Assembly: GCF_000380125.1 (NCBI RefSeq)
Contig: NZ_KB904581.1
Coordinates: 19,006-83,005 of the forward strand
DNA length: 64,000 nt
DNA from: Streptococcus ovis DSM 16829
GTDB lineage: Bacteria > Bacillota > Bacilli > Lactobacillales > Streptococcaceae
Reading direction: 5' to 3'
Both the position numbers and the translations under genes were made by a program. The notes below the pieces were generated by a model. It saw only the letters and a list, made by a program, of their open reading frames with translations. It did not search any database and was not told where the DNA came from. Each line of letters starts with the position of its first letter. The first letter of the stretch is position 1. Shown piece by piece: positions 27,433 to 38,318 of the stretch.

Positions 27433-30432
27433 CTATCTCCTCACTCTCAGCGGTTCGATGACTTCTTCGATGAGTTGGGTGTAGGCTTTTTTAATTTCGA
27501 TTTTGTATTTGAGGGGGTTGAGGGCTTCTGCGACTTCGATTTTATAGTCTTGGTAGCGTTGGCTTTGGCTGAGTTCACTTTCACCAAGTTGTTTGCTTTC
27601 CCCTTTGCGGTAGTTTTTGACGAGATACATGAGTTCGTCTGCGCCGATATACCATTTCTTAGCCAGTTGGGTGACTTCCTTGGCAATCACGGCTTCTATC
27701 ATTTGGTCGAGGATATTGGTGATGGATTGTCCGCGGTAGCTTTCTGGGTCCATTTGGATTTGGAGCCAGAGGTCGGCGATAACTTGAGCAAGGCCTTGGT
27801 TGGTTTTGGCAAGGTCTGCGATATAGGCATCCACGGCTGCAATGTCTTTGGCGGTCAATTCTTTTTGGGCATCATCTGCCTGCGGGATAAAGGCTTGGAT
27901 GAGTGAAATGATGTACTCGTAGTTAATCTCATCGAGATGGACGGATTCCAACTCATAGAGGATATCGAGTGGTTCATCGTCTGAATCGTCATTATCATCT
28001 TTACGTCTCTTGATTTCTTCGAGGACATTTTGGTAGGTGCCCATATAGGTTTCTAGGAGTTCTTCTGTCAATCCTGTTTCTGCAAAGATGGTATCTTGGT
28101 CGTATTCGGAGTAGACCTTGATAGAAGCAAAATAGCGGTCAAATTCTTGGTAGGATTTGGCAAATTTCTTGAGTAATTCGGTGCTAGCACTGCTGATATC
28201 CAGTCCGACCTCGCTGTCTGTTGCTATTTGATTTTGCAGGATGGCTAATTTTTCGTCGAAGACTGCTTTTTCTTCTGCCCATTCAGGGGCTAAAACACTG
28301 GTTTCACCGCCGTTTGAATAGAGGCGCAACGCTTTGTCCACGGCTTCTTTAAAAGCATCTGGGGTTTGGAAGGTGATAATTTGACCAAACTTTTTAGTGC
28401 CATTGAAGATACGGTTGGTTCGGCTAAAGGCCTGAATCAAATCGTGAGGCTGCATGGGCTTGCGGTCAATGAAGAGAGTCGAGAGGCAAGGAGCATCAAA
28501 GCCTGTCAGAAGACGGTTGACCACGATAACCAAGTCCAGTTGCTCTTCACGGAAGAGGTACTTGTCCTTCTTACGAGCGAGGCGATTATTGACATCGGTA
28601 TTGAAACCACGCAGGTCTGCTATCGTGTAGTGGGTCCCAAACTCAGCATTGTAATCATAGATGGCTTCCTTCATCTTGTCCTGATTGACCGTTGACTCCT
28701 CGACATTTTCCGTCACGGAGTAAGTGATGGTAAACCTTGGAAAATCTGGGAGGACTTGCTTCACGCGCTCAGAAATCTTCACTCTGGTTTCACCAGCCTT
28801 AACTCGTTTTAAAAGGTCATAATATTTCTGCGCCATAGGGATAGACTTCACGGTTAAGATCGCATTGAAGGTCTGTCCGACACCGTTTTGAAAGCCAAGT
28901 TGCCCACGGGATTTATTGATGATAGCGTCCAGCACTTCTAGCATGTGCTCCTCGTCCTCATAGGCGCTGTCTGGAATATCCTTTTCAGCGATGTCTTTAT
29001 TGAGAATGAGGGTGTTTTTATAGTCCACTTTGAAGCCAAGGACAGCCTTGTCATGGATCGCTTCCTTGACAGTGTATTCGTGGAGGCGTTTGCCGTATTG
29101 CTCTTCTGTGGTTTGGGCGAGATTCCCGAGTTGTTGGCGTTTGTTTTCTGCAAAGATTGGTGTTCCTGTAAAGCCATACCAGAGGGAATGGATAAAGAAG
29201 CTAGAGAGTTTGAGCTGAGCCTGTGGGGTCACCGCACGATGGCATTCGTCCACAACAAAGGCGACTTTGAGTTGCTTGATTTTATCTGCTTCCTTACTGT
29301 AGAGTCCATCTTTGATTTTGCGCATCATAGTGGCTAGTTTTTGAATGGTTGTCACCACCACGCGCTTATCATCTGCCACCAACCGTTTCACCAACTGATG
29401 AGTATTGTCCGTCTCGTCAATGTCAATGACATCATTGGCAGCATAGGAGAGAAAACTTGAGGTCGTCTGCTGGTCCAAGTCGCTACGATCCACCACAAAA
29501 ATGGTCTTAGCAATAGACGGAATCTGTAAAAGATTACGAGCAACTTTATAAGAAGTCAGGGTCTTACCTGAACCTGTCGTATGCCAAACATAGCCTGACT
29601 CTTGCTTACGACTAGCTTCTTGCACCGCTTCAATGGCATGAACTTGATAAGGACGAAGCAAAATCAAGGATTTTTTATCGTCATCAATGACCGAATACTG
29701 CATCACCATCTGGTGGGCTCTTGGAATCGAGAGCACCTCTTTGGCAAAGGCAAAGAGATTGAGAACCGGCTGATTGCTAGTATCCACCCACTTAGTTAAG
29801 AAGGTATCATTGAGCTTGTTTTCTTTTGCGGCAGCGATATAACGGGTATCCGTCAGGTTAGACATGACAAACATCTGTAAGCTAGAGTAAATCCCCCGCA
29901 GTTTGCCCTCACGGTCGTATTTTTTAATTTGGCGAAAAGCATCCATAAACGGATGTTGGGCATTTTTCAGCTCAATCTGAATCAGAGGCAGTCCGTTGAT
30001 TAACAAGGTTACATCAAGTCTTCTGTCTTGGTCTGCTGGTTCTACTTTAGGACGCTCTACTTGATTCACCACTTCATAAGAAGAGGTACCGCCAGCAACA
30101 TTATCTCGCCAAATGACGGATAAACGGATAGTGCCAAGACTAGCATCTTCACGCTGAACTTGCACCTTAGCGATACCATTTTCACCTGCCAACCATTTAG
30201 CAGCTTCGTAGTAATTAATAAAGTTAAGCTGGTTTTTAATCTGTGCCTTTTCTTGCTCCGTCAAAGGCGTGCCATTTAACACGGCAACGTTATTTTGCTC
30301 TAATTTAGCAAAGAAATTGTCCCAGAGGGCATCCTCTGTTTTTAAATCACTTCGGTAACTCCATTGACTAACTCCTGAGGTCAGTTGGTCAATAAGTTGT
30401 TGTTCAATCGCTAATTCACCTGTATATGTCAT
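27433..30432 (-). CDS. hsdR: Type I restriction endonuclease subunit HsdR
   Basis: A 999-residue restriction and translocation subunit. The N-terminal nuclease core is visible as [17 protein letters not shown] (about residue 150), giving the D-E-K catalytic set. The SF2 motor follows with HTTGSGKT (about 287), VDECHR (about 397), GFTGTPIF and QAFSRTNR. The C-terminal helical domain binds the methylase. It seems intact. It is first in transcription order, with an extended -10 promoter just upstream, and is separated from the other hsd genes by the Gabija-like pair. Confidence 0.96.
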   Translation of the reverse strand: MTYTGELAIEQQLIDQLTSGVSQWSYRSDLKTEDALWDNFFAKLEQNNVAVLNGTPLTEQEKAQIKNQLNFINYYEAAKWLAGENGIAKVQVQREDASLGTIRLSVIWRDNVAGGTSSYEVVNQVERPKVEPADQDRRLDVTLLINGLPLIQIELKNAQHPFMDAFRQIKKYDREGKLRGIYSSLQMFVMSNLTDTRYIAAAKENKLNDTFLTKWVDTSNQPVLNLFAFAKEVLSIPRAHQMVMQYSVIDDDKKSLILLRPYQVHAIEAVQEASRKQESGYVWHTTGSGKTLTSYKVARNLLQIPSIAKTIFVVDRSDLDQQTTSSFLSYAANDVIDIDETDNTHQLVKRLVADDKRVVVTTIQKLATMMRKIKDGLYSKEADKIKQLKVAFVVDECHRAVTPQAQLKLSSFFIHSLWYGFTGTPIFAENKRQQLGNLAQTTEEQYGKRLHEYTVKEAIHDKAVLGFKVDYKNTLILNKDIAEKDIPDSAYEDEEHMLEVLDAIINKSRGQLGFQNGVGQTFNAILTVKSIPMAQKYYDLLKRVKAGETRVKISERVKQVLPDFPRFTITYSVTENVEESTVNQDKMKEAIYDYNAEFGTHYTIADLRGFNTDVNNRLARKKDKYLFREEQLDLVIVVNRLLTGFDAPCLSTLFIDRKPMQPHDLIQAFSRTNRIFNGTKKFGQIITFQTPDAFKEAVDKALRLYSNGGETSVLAPEWAEEKAVFDEKLAILQNQIATDSEVGLDISSASTELLKKFAKSYQEFDRYFASIKVYSEYDQDTIFAETGLTEELLETYMGTYQNVLEEIKRRKDDNDDSDDEPLDILYELESVHLDEINYEYIISLIQAFIPQADDAQKELTAKDIAAVDAYIADLAKTNQGLAQVIADLWLQIQMDPESYRGQSITNILDQMIEAVIAKEVTQLAKKWYIGADELMYLVKNYRKGESKQLGESELSQSQRYQDYKIEVAEALNPLKYKIEIKKAYTQLIEEVIEPLRVRR

Positions 30433-30463
30433 TGCTGTTTTCCATTCTTGAATAGATAGCTCT

Positions 30464-30472
30464 ATTATACCA
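30464..30472 (-). promoter_or_regulatory. Extended -10 promoter of hsdR
   Basis: TGGTATAAT on the minus strand (TATAAT at 30464-30469) lies about 32 bp before the hsdR ATG. No good -35 is seen; the extended TGn may compensate. The site abuts the nth terminator. Confidence 0.55.
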
Positions 30473-30477
30473 CATTA

Positions 30478-30505
30478 AAGCCCTTTCTCATCATCGAGAA
30501 AGGGC
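30478..30505 (-). terminator. Terminator after nth
   Basis: Stem GCCCTTTCTC/GAGAAAGGGC with a 6-base loop followed by TTTAA on the minus strand. It separates nth from hsdR. Confidence 0.85.
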
Positions 30506-30511
30506 CGTTGA

Positions 30512-31135
30512 CTAGTCAAATTCATATAATTGCGGATACTTTTCGCATTCTGGATTTTTGGGGTGACAGACTTCTCGTCCGAAATAAATCATGGCTTGGT
30601 GAGCCTTGAGCCAGAGTTCAGGAGGTAGGACTTCCATGACACGTTTTTCTGTTTCCAGTGGTGTGGCTGATTTTTTTACGATGTCATGGTGCTTACAAAT
30701 ACGCCCTACATGGGTATCAACAGCAAAGGCTGGAATGCCAAAGCCAACACTGAGGACCACATTAGCTGTTTTGCGTCCGACACCCGAAAGACTTTCTAAC
30801 TCTTCTCTGGTTTGCGGGACTTGACCATCATGGCGCTCTAAGAGTTGCTGGGCGCATTCTTTGAGGAACTTGGCCTTGTTGCGATACAGACCGAGTCTTG
30901 AAATATGTGGTTCAATATCCTTGATATTGGCTGCTGCCATGGCTTCTGGTGTGGGAAAGGCAGCAAAGAGACTTGGTGTCGCTTTATTAACTGCAGCATC
31001 TGTCGTTTGAGCAGAGAGCATGACTGCCACTAAGAGTTCAAAATGATTGCGAAAATCCAAGCTTGGTTTAGCCTCTGGATAGAGGGCAATGATTTCTTCT
31101 AGTACTTTTCGGGCTCGTTTTTTTGATAAAACCAT
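30512..31135 (-). CDS. nth: Endonuclease III
   Basis: A 207-residue HhH-GPD glycosylase/AP lyase for oxidised pyrimidines. The helix-hairpin-helix LESLSGVGRKTANVV carries the catalytic Lys, and AVDTHV the catalytic Asp. The usual 4Fe-4S ligands are not all present: the C-terminus reads VCHPKNPECEKYPQLYEFD, with only the first two cysteines of the C-x6-C-x2-C-x5-C pattern. As far as I recall, this form is common to streptococcal Nth proteins, so the gene is not broken. Its terminator separates it from the defence island downstream. Confidence 0.95.
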   Translation of the reverse strand: MVLSKKRARKVLEEIIALYPEAKPSLDFRNHFELLVAVMLSAQTTDAAVNKATPSLFAAFPTPEAMAAANIKDIEPHISRLGLYRNKAKFLKECAQQLLERHDGQVPQTREELESLSGVGRKTANVVLSVGFGIPAFAVDTHVGRICKHHDIVKKSATPLETEKRVMEVLPPELWLKAHQAMIYFGREVCHPKNPECEKYPQLYEFD

Positions 31136-31213
31136 GAATTTCTCTCTTTCTTACGTTTCCCTTAATTATACCATGAAAGAAAAAGAAACTGTTAGAGAAT
31201 GCCTTTCAACTCT

Positions 31214-32758
31214 CTAGTGTCCTTCCAAAAGTTGACGAATCTGATGAATATCTGATACAGGCACCGCTACATAAATGCTATCTCCCAAATGGAGGCGACT
31301 GTTTCCCTTGACCACTCGATTTTTTCCATGATGAACTTGCGATGTAATGAGTGTATTATGCGGTAGATGAAGCTCACTGACATAACGATTGGCCAAATGC
31401 TCAGAGACAACTACTTCAATCAAAGTCATCTCTGTATTGTCTTCATCCATATATTCAGGAAGGAGTTTTTCTAGCATTGCTTCATAGACAGGCGCTCCAC
31501 CCAGTAAATCCATAACAATATAGGCAGTTAATGCCACCAAGCCAATCACCATCAATTGTCGCATATCCCCTACCATCTCTGTGACCAGAATCATAGCGGT
31601 CAGTGGTGCTTTGGAAATAGCAGCGAAAAAGCCTGTCATCCCAAGGATAATAAAGAGCGTCACCTCCCCTTGGCTAATCCAGCCAAAATCAAAGGCTAGA
31701 CGTCCAGCAAACATTCCCAGTAGACTACCTAGAGTGAGAATAGGCAAGAAAATACCGCCAGGAAGACCACTTCCGTAAGAAATCATACTCCAAACAAATC
31801 GAATAACTAGATAGAAAATAAGTAGCATCAAAGTTGGCGATGTTTTCGGCAAATCCAAGATCAAATGATGACCGCCACCTAGTAAATTAGGATAGAAATA
31901 CCCAATCGGAATAATAAATAGAAAGGCGAAAAAGCTATAGTATTGTGGTTTAATCGGAACAAATCTTGCCAAGAATTGGTAAAACTTCTGAATATTTAAA
32001 ATCACCACTTCGTAGAAATAACCTGCTGCTCCAAGAAAAATCCCAAGTAACACATAAACCCAGTATTGATTGAGGCCTAGTACTGGTAATTTGTCCGGCA
32101 TATCAAGCACAGGTGTCAAACCAAATACATGAAGCGAAATAAAATTGGCTGTAATACTAGCTGCCAAAGCTGAAATCCAAACCAATCGTGAAAATTGATG
32201 ATAGATTTCTTCCACGACAAAGAGCAGTCCAGCAATCGGCGCATTGAAGGCTGCAGCTAGACCAGCTGCGGCTCCGCTAGCGATGAGGCTTCGTTTTTCC
32301 ATCTCACTTGTCTTTAGCCATTTGGCAACGCCCTTTCCAGTTACTGCTCCTAGTTGAATACTTGGACCCTCTCGTCCTAACATCAGACCAGAGGCAATAG
32401 CTAGTGTACCACCGACAAATTTACGCCAGAGAACCGACCACCAATTGAGGTGCATCATCCCTTTAAGCTCAGCTTCTACTTGAGGAATCCCGGAGCCCTT
32501 AATATGTGGTTCTGCCTTGATCATCTTTCCAACAATCCAAGCAATTACGAAATAGCCAAGCAAAATCGACACAAGGTAGATAGGTTGGTTATGAGCCATT
32601 TGGTACAAATCTGTCACCAGATGAAAGATTTTTTCAATTGCTAACCGAAAAGCAACGACAACAATTCCCACAGCAATCCCAACTAGAATACCACGTAAGG
32701 TTGAGGCAAGAATAGATTGAGAAATAAAGGTGACTTCTTTGCGATGATTATTCTTCAT
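31214..32758 (-). CDS. ClC-family chloride channel/antiporter with TrkA-C domain
   Basis: A 514-residue membrane protein with the ClC fold. Signature loops are GSGIPQVEAELKG, GREGPSIQLG with the gating Glu, and GGIFLPILTLG. The gating Glu suggests a proton-coupled exchanger for chloride or fluoride. The soluble C-terminal part (about residues 435-514), with LIEVVVSEHLANRYVSELHLP and DSIYVAVP, resembles a TrkA-C/RCK-C regulatory domain. The gene stands alone between nth and potD. The ion preference is not readable. Confidence 0.92.
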   Translation of the reverse strand: MKNNHRKEVTFISQSILASTLRGILVGIAVGIVVVAFRLAIEKIFHLVTDLYQMAHNQPIYLVSILLGYFVIAWIVGKMIKAEPHIKGSGIPQVEAELKGMMHLNWWSVLWRKFVGGTLAIASGLMLGREGPSIQLGAVTGKGVAKWLKTSEMEKRSLIASGAAAGLAAAFNAPIAGLLFVVEEIYHQFSRLVWISALAASITANFISLHVFGLTPVLDMPDKLPVLGLNQYWVYVLLGIFLGAAGYFYEVVILNIQKFYQFLARFVPIKPQYYSFFAFLFIIPIGYFYPNLLGGGHHLILDLPKTSPTLMLLIFYLVIRFVWSMISYGSGLPGGIFLPILTLGSLLGMFAGRLAFDFGWISQGEVTLFIILGMTGFFAAISKAPLTAMILVTEMVGDMRQLMVIGLVALTAYIVMDLLGGAPVYEAMLEKLLPEYMDEDNTEMTLIEVVVSEHLANRYVSELHLPHNTLITSQVHHGKNRVVKGNSRLHLGDSIYVAVPVSDIHQIRQLLEGH

Positions 32759-32786
32759 AGACGAATTGTCTTCCTTTCATTGTGCG

Positions 32787-32820
32787 AAAAATGGGCAGCA
32801 GTCATTCTGGCCCATTTTCA
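32787..32820 (-). terminator. Terminator after potD
   Basis: Stem AAAATGGGC/GCCCATTTT with a T-run on the minus strand, 40 bp past the potD stop codon. It ends the murB-potABCD operon. Confidence 0.85.
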
Positions 32821-32857
32821 TTTACCTGATGAATGGATGAATAACTATCAGCCATTC

Positions 32858-33925
32858 TTATTTGCGGTACATTTTGAATTGTAAGTAGAGGTCATTGTAA
32901 ATGCCAAGCCATTTTTGGCCAATATTATCGTAAACCTCCAGTTTTTCGATGTTTTCCTGGCTTGGATAAAAAGCTTTGTCTGATGTAATATCTTCTGGCA
33001 ACAATTCTTTTGCCTTAGCATTTGGAGTTGCATATCCGATATACTCTGCATTTTGCGCAGCATTTTCAGGTTCTAGCATAAAATTGATAAAGGCATAAGC
33101 TTCGTCATAATGTTTTGCTGTCGTTGGAATGACGATATTGTCAAACCATAGATTGGAACCTTCACTTGGTACAACGTAGACAAGGTCTTCATTACCATCT
33201 AACATTTCACTAGCTTCCCCAGAAAAGCTAACACCGATCGCGGCATCTCCTTGGATCATGTAACCCTTTAACTCATCTCCTACGATGGCTTTGATATTGG
33301 GAGTTAATTCATTCAGTTTTGCTTCTGCTTCTTCCAATTGTTTTTGGTCTTTGCTATTGACACTATAACCCAAGCTATTCAGACCAAATCCTATCACTTC
33401 ACGAGCGCCGTCGACGAGTAAGATATCATTGCGGTACTCTTCTTTCCATAAATCATTCCACTGTTCAGGAGCTTCCTTGACCATGGTTGTATTATAGACA
33501 ATGCCTAGTGTACCCCAAAAATATGGAATAGAGTATAGATTACCTGGATCAAAACTCTTGTCCATAAATTCAGGACTGATGTTTTCAAGTCCTTTTATCT
33601 TTGACTTATCCAGAGGAATAAGCAGATCCTCTTTGATCATCTTATCAATCATGTAATCACTTGGGACAGCAAGGTCATAAGTGGTACCACCTTGTTCAAT
33701 CTTGGTGTACATAGCTTCGTTGGAATCAAAGGTTTCGTACTGAACTTTTATCCCTGTTTCTTCAGTAAATTTCTTTAACAACTCAGGGTCAATGTAGTCT
33801 CCCCAATTGTAGATTACTAATTTGTCACTAGAGCCACCACTTTGTTGGCGCATCCCTAGAGCTGTCAATGAGAGAATCACTACAATCAGTATTATACCTG
33901 CTAAAAATGAATATAATCTACGCAT
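32858..33925 (-). CDS. potD: Spermidine/putrescine ABC transporter substrate-binding protein
   Basis: A 355-residue extracellular polyamine-binding protein. After an N-terminal helix (residues 1-24) come KLVIYNWGDYIDPELLKKFTEE and FDSNEAMYTKI, both characteristic of PotD. There is no lipobox Cys, so the protein is likely held by its uncleaved helix. The start at 33925 (MRRLYSFLAG) has GGGAGG at good spacing; an in-frame start 13 codons earlier lies inside potC. The gene overlaps the end of potC by 8 bp and is the last of the murB-potABCD operon. Confidence 0.95.
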   Translation of the reverse strand: MRRLYSFLAGIILIVVILSLTALGMRQQSGGSSDKLVIYNWGDYIDPELLKKFTEETGIKVQYETFDSNEAMYTKIEQGGTTYDLAVPSDYMIDKMIKEDLLIPLDKSKIKGLENISPEFMDKSFDPGNLYSIPYFWGTLGIVYNTTMVKEAPEQWNDLWKEEYRNDILLVDGAREVIGFGLNSLGYSVNSKDQKQLEEAEAKLNELTPNIKAIVGDELKGYMIQGDAAIGVSFSGEASEMLDGNEDLVYVVPSEGSNLWFDNIVIPTTAKHYDEAYAFINFMLEPENAAQNAEYIGYATPNAKAKELLPEDITSDKAFYPSQENIEKLEVYDNIGQKWLGIYNDLYLQFKMYRK

Positions 33926-34694
33926 TATTGCCCTCCCTCTCTTGTGAAATAAAGTAATAGCCAATCACGAGTAGAATACTAAAGAGAAAGACAATAGTAG
34001 AAAGAGCATTGATTTCTAAAGAAATTCCTTGTCTTGCCCGTGAGTAAATTTCAACAGAAAGTGTCGAGAAGCTATTTCCTGTTACAAAGAAGGTCACAGC
34101 AAAATCATCTAGTGAATAGGTAAATGCCATAAAGTAACCTGCGATGATTCCTGGTGTCAGATAGGGAAGCATCACTTCTCGCATCATCTGAAGACGCGTT
34201 GCACCCAAATCATAAGCTGCATTGACCATATCTTGATTCATTTCCTTCAAGCGTGGCAATACCATCAGCACCACAATCGGAATTGAGAAGGCTACATGAC
34301 CAAGCAACACAGAGACAAAGCCTAATTGAAAACCAAGAAAGGTGAATAAAATCAAGAAACTAGCACCAATCATAACATCAGGCGCAACCATGAGGACGCT
34401 ATTGGCAGAAAGCAACATATTTTGACGATGTTGACTGGTTTGGTGGATAAACATAGCGCCAAATGTTCCGATTACCGTCGCAATCAAGCTAGATAAAAAG
34501 GCCAAGAAGAAAGTTTCTACCAGAATCAACATGAGACGAGAATCCCCAAACATAGTAGCGTAGTGCTCAAAGGTGAGTTTCGTGAATTGATTCATATCCC
34601 CACCAGCATTGAAGGAATAGAAAATCAGGTAGAAAATCGGGATATACAAAATCAAAAATACAATGGCGAGATAGAGATTTGCAAATTTTTTCAT
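33918..34694 (-). CDS. potC: Spermidine/putrescine ABC transporter permease
   Basis: A 258-residue inner-membrane permease with about six helices. The EAA loop that docks on PotA is visible as MVNAAYDLGATRLQMMREVMLPYLTPGI. It pairs with PotB to form the polyamine channel. It follows potB by 2 bp and overlaps potD. Confidence 0.95.
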   Translation of the reverse strand: MKKFANLYLAIVFLILYIPIFYLIFYSFNAGGDMNQFTKLTFEHYATMFGDSRLMLILVETFFLAFLSSLIATVIGTFGAMFIHQTSQHRQNMLLSANSVLMVAPDVMIGASFLILFTFLGFQLGFVSVLLGHVAFSIPIVVLMVLPRLKEMNQDMVNAAYDLGATRLQMMREVMLPYLTPGIIAGYFMAFTYSLDDFAVTFFVTGNSFSTLSVEIYSRARQGISLEINALSTIVFLFSILLVIGYYFISQEREGNNA

Positions 34695-34696
34695 CT

Positions 34697-35497
34697 TTAC
34701 CCCTCCTTCCGTCTTTCACGCGTAACCCAAATGGTCAAGACCATGACGGCTATCAGGATTACACCAATGGTTGAACCCATTCCCTTATTTTGCGTTGTGA
34801 GGAAATGTTGCTCAATAGCGGTTCCCAGAGTAATGACACGGTTCCCACCAATCAAACGCGTCAACATAAAAAGGCTCAAACTTGGGATAAAGACTGATTG
34901 AACACCAGAACGGACACCATTGAGAGACAGAGGTAAAATCACCTTCGTAAAAGTCTGGCGCTCAGTTGCCCCAAGATCACGGCTGGCATTGATAAGATTG
35001 CTATCAATATCGTCCAAGGCGTTAAAAATCGGTAAAATCATGAAAGGCAATTCAATATAACTAGCAACAAAAATGAAAGAAAAATCTGTAAAGAGGATTT
35101 GCTGTGGTCCCACTCCGATAAAGGAGAGAAAGCTATTAATACCCCCTTGTTGACCAAAAATCCCCATGAAGGCATAGGCTTTGAGCAAGAGATTGATCCA
35201 GGTCGGCAAGACAATCAGCATGAGCCAAAGTTGTTTGTGCTTTAATCGTGTCAAAAATAAGGCTGTAGGATAGCTGATAAGTAACGTGACTAAGGTAATA
35301 ATTCCAGCATAAAAGACTGAATTAAAACTCATTCGGAGGTAGGTCCATGAACTAAAGAAAATCCGATAGTTTTCAAGTGTCAATTTCCCTTCGATATTGA
35401 GCATTGACTGAATGACAATCAGGACAACAGGCACCAGTACGAAAAGGAAAAGCCAAAGTAAGTAGGGGATTGAAAAGAGATTAGAGGTTTTCTTCAT
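34697..35497 (-). CDS. potB: Spermidine/putrescine ABC transporter permease
   Basis: A 266-residue permease with about six helices and the EAA loop [25 protein letters not shown]. The start at 35497 (MKKTSNLFS) is chosen for the strong GAGGAGG site; it lies 17 bp inside the end of potA, so translation is likely coupled. It is the PotC partner. Confidence 0.94.
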   Translation of the reverse strand: MKKTSNLFSIPYLLWLFLFVLVPVVLIVIQSMLNIEGKLTLENYRIFFSSWTYLRMSFNSVFYAGIITLVTLLISYPTALFLTRLKHKQLWLMLIVLPTWINLLLKAYAFMGIFGQQGGINSFLSFIGVGPQQILFTDFSFIFVASYIELPFMILPIFNALDDIDSNLINASRDLGATERQTFTKVILPLSLNGVRSGVQSVFIPSLSLFMLTRLIGGNRVITLGTAIEQHFLTTQNKGMGSTIGVILIAVMVLTIWVTRERRKEG

Positions 35498-36635
35498 TTC
35501 TTTCCTCCTCAATGGCATTGATCAAGCCATCTTCAACCTCTTCAACTTCTACATATTCTTCAATACGGGCGTCAAATTCTTCTTCTGTTTCATTGAGACG
35601 CATAATGTGGATGTCTTCTGGTGTGAAGTCTAAACCAACCACCTCACCTTCGATAGCCTTACGAGTTGAATGAATCATCCATTCATTTCCAAGTTCGTCG
35701 TAGGCAATAATTTCGTAATGGACACCACGGAAGAGCTGCGTATCGACAGTTACTTGTAACTTACCTTCTTCAGGCAATGTAATTTGTAAATCTTCTGGAC
35801 GAATAACAACTTCAACTGGCTCATTCGGACGCATCCCACCATCAACCGCTTCAAAGCGTTTGCCATTGAACTCGACCAAGTAGTCTTCAATCATGGTTCC
35901 AGAAAGAATATTGGATTCACCGATAAATGTGGCTACAAAGTGGTTGATCGGCTCATCGTAAATATCAACAGGTGTACCAGACTGGACAATTTCACCGTCG
36001 TTCATGACGAAAATCCAGTCACTCATCGCAAGGGCCTCTTCTTGGTCATGGGTGACAAAGACAAAAGTGATACCAAGACGTTGTTGCAACTCACGCAATT
36101 CATATTGCATTTCTGTCCGTAATTTTAAGTCCAAGGCTGAGAGGGGTTCATCCAAGAGGACCACACGGGGTTGGTTGATAATGGCACGCGCGATGGCCAC
36201 CCGTTGGCGTTGACCACCTGATAATTTTTGGATAGAACGATTTTCAAATCCTTCTAAACGTACCATTTTGAGGGCTTCTGTGACACGTTGTTGAAGTTCA
36301 GCCTTCTCAACTTTTCGCAATTTTAAGGGAAATGCCACATTTTCAAACACCGTCATGTGCGGGAAAAGGGCATAGGACTGAAAGACGGTATGCACATCTC
36401 GTTTGTTGGTTGGCACATCATTGATGCGTTCCCCATCAAGATAAATGTCACCAGTCGTTGCATCTAAGAGACCCGCAATAATGTTTAAAATTGTAGATTT
36501 CCCAGATCCAGACGCACCAAGAAGCGTATAAAATTTCCCTTCTTCCAGTTCAAAGTTAATATTTTTAAGGACAGTCGTTCCGCTGTCTTCAAATACTTTG
36601 GAAACACCCTTAAATTCGATAATTGGTTTTTTCAA
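35481..36635 (-). CDS. potA: Spermidine/putrescine ABC transporter ATP-binding protein
   Basis: A 384-residue ATPase that powers polyamine import. Walker A is GASGSGKST, the signature [14 protein letters not shown], and Walker [13 protein letters not shown]. The C-terminal third is a TOBE-like regulatory domain ([22 protein letters not shown]) ending in an acidic tail. It is preceded by a 144-bp gap after murB in which no clear terminator is seen. Confidence 0.95.
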   Translation of the reverse strand: MKKPIIEFKGVSKVFEDSGTTVLKNINFELEEGKFYTLLGASGSGKSTILNIIAGLLDATTGDIYLDGERINDVPTNKRDVHTVFQSYALFPHMTVFENVAFPLKLRKVEKAELQQRVTEALKMVRLEGFENRSIQKLSGGQRQRVAIARAIINQPRVVLLDEPLSALDLKLRTEMQYELRELQQRLGITFVFVTHDQEEALAMSDWIFVMNDGEIVQSGTPVDIYDEPINHFVATFIGESNILSGTMIEDYLVEFNGKRFEAVDGGMRPNEPVEVVIRPEDLQITLPEEGKLQVTVDTQLFRGVHYEIIAYDELGNEWMIHSTRKAIEGEVVGLDFTPEDIHIMRLNETEEEFDARIEEYVEVEEVEDGLINAIEEERNEENL

Positions 36636-36779
36636 TTCTCATAAATTCCTTCTGATATGTAAATTACAGATTAAGGCTCTGTTAGGCCTAAGCTACCTCT
36701 AGGATAATAAACTTGTCCTCCTTACTACCTGAAACGATAGGCTTCACCCCCCTTACTAGTTTTTCCAGTCACCTGATGA

Positions 36780-37676
36780 CTAAAAATCACCTAAAATTCT
36801 TACTTCACGTTCTAGCTTAATGCCAGAATTTTCTTCTACTTTTTGAATCACATCAGCAATGAGATTTTCATAATCCTTCGCAGTACCATTGTCTACGTTC
36901 ACCATAAATCCAGCGTGTTTTTGTGATACTTCCACGCCACCGACACGGTACCCTTTGAGACCTGCTTCCATGATGAGCTGACCAGCAAAATGACCCACAG
37001 GTCGCTTGAAGACTGAGCCACATGACGGATATTCTAGTGGCTGTTTCAGCTGTCTAAGGTGTGTTAAACGGTCCATTTCTTGTTGGATGGTCATATGATT
37101 CCCAGGCTTCAGGGCAAATTTAGCTGACAGAACGATAGCCCCATTTTCTTGCAGAATAGAAGAACGGTATCCAAAACGCAATTCTCTTGCATCTAGGGTC
37201 AACATATGCCCTGATGGTGACAAGACCTGTGCGGACACGAGGATATGTGCAATTTCTCCACCGTAGGCGCCAGCATTCATAAAGACAGCACCACCAACAG
37301 AACCTGGAATACCACAGGCAAATTCAAAACCAGTGAGGGAATGGTGAAGGGCAACGCGAGTCGTCTCAATCAAATTGGCACCTGCTTCTGCTTCAATGGT
37401 ATAGCCAGAAACCATGACAGAATTTAGTTTGTCCATCCGAATGACAAAACCACGAATTCCACCATCACGCACAATGATATTGCTCGAATTTCCTAATACC
37501 ATCCAGTTGATGCCTTCGCGATTGGCAAATTCAACGATGCGTACAATCTCATAGCGATTTCTTGGAAAAGCCAAGTAGTCCACTGGTCCACCAACCTTGG
37601 TATAAGTATAAGCATTCAAAGGCTCGTCAAAGCGAATATCAATACCTTCTAGTTCAGTTCTAATTTTTTCTTTCAT
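36780..37676 (-). CDS. murB: UDP-N-acetylenolpyruvoylglucosamine reductase
   Basis: A 298-residue FAD enzyme that completes UDP-MurNAc for peptidoglycan. FAD-binding motifs are [14 protein letters not shown] and [17 protein letters not shown]; the proton-donor Ser lies in [11 protein letters not shown]. The start at 37676 is favoured by a GAG 6 nt upstream, though an ATG two codons earlier is open. In streptococci murB commonly heads the potABCD operon, as here. Confidence 0.95.
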   Translation of the reverse strand: MKEKIRTELEGIDIRFDEPLNAYTYTKVGGPVDYLAFPRNRYEIVRIVEFANREGINWMVLGNSSNIIVRDGGIRGFVIRMDKLNSVMVSGYTIEAEAGANLIETTRVALHHSLTGFEFACGIPGSVGGAVFMNAGAYGGEIAHILVSAQVLSPSGHMLTLDARELRFGYRSSILQENGAIVLSAKFALKPGNHMTIQQEMDRLTHLRQLKQPLEYPSCGSVFKRPVGHFAGQLIMEAGLKGYRVGGVEVSQKHAGFMVNVDNGTAKDYENLIADVIQKVEENSGIKLEREVRILGDF

Positions 37677-37796
37677 AAGCATCTCATTTCAAAATATAAA
37701 TACAGCCCATTATATCAAAAAAATCATGATTATTCTAGACCTACTCCCGTGAAAATAAGCCTCTGAACAATCACGATAATGAAAAATGAATGATTT

Positions 37797-38315
37797 CTAC
37801 GGTTCTAGTCCACAAGCATGGTACATTTTCTCAATGCAAGAAGCCTTACTAGCCATATAACCATCAATATCAGATGGAAACTGTGTTGCAGCTCTCTCTT
37901 TAACCAAACTATATTCCTTGACTGCTTCAGGATGCATTCTCAAATAATTTCGAAACGTCAGGTGTCGGTGCAATTCCTGAGAGTCAGGAGAGCAGACATA
38001 CAGATGATGCAGAGGCCAATCCGTTCGGGGCTCATATCGAAAAGCTTCACGTCCTTCGATTCCTAAATTCCCCTCATGTTGGTAACCTACCTCCGCCAAT
38101 TTTTGGACTATTTGTCCAAGAGCAGCTTCGTCTGACATGACGACATCAATATCAATGATTGGTTTAGCAGATAAGCCTTCAACGGCTGTACTTCCCACAT
38201 GCTCGATTGATAAAATCCAAGGCCCCACAAGAGCGTCAATCATCTGTTTGAGCTGTAAAAAGTCTTCTTTCCAACTAGATTGGTAAGGCAGGACAATCAC
38301 TTTCTCTGTCCTCAT
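37797..38315 (-). CDS. GrpB family protein (UPF0157, nucleotidyltransferase-like)
   Basis: A 172-residue protein with the GrpB pattern VLPYQSSWKEDFLQLKQMI, IEHVGSTAVEGLSAKPIIDIDVVM and FRYEPRTDWPLHHLYVC. The DIDVV stretch resembles the metal site of the nucleotidyltransferase fold. The activity is not established. It starts 3 bp after thrB and is therefore probably cotranscribed with hom-thrB. Confidence 0.88.
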   Translation of the reverse strand: MRTEKVIVLPYQSSWKEDFLQLKQMIDALVGPWILSIEHVGSTAVEGLSAKPIIDIDVVMSDEAALGQIVQKLAEVGYQHEGNLGIEGREAFRYEPRTDWPLHHLYVCSPDSQELHRHLTFRNYLRMHPEAVKEYSLVKERAATQFPSDIDGYMASKASCIEKMYHACGLEP

Positions 38316-38318
38316 ACG

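Noticed and set aside
27475-29337. Long plus-strand open frames opposite hsdR
   Set aside because: They mirror hsdR codons, have no ribosome sites and show no domain pattern.
32858-33925. potD as a lipoprotein that lost its lipobox
   Set aside because: Pneumococcal PotD, as I recall it, also lacks a lipobox cysteine, so this is normal for the genus.
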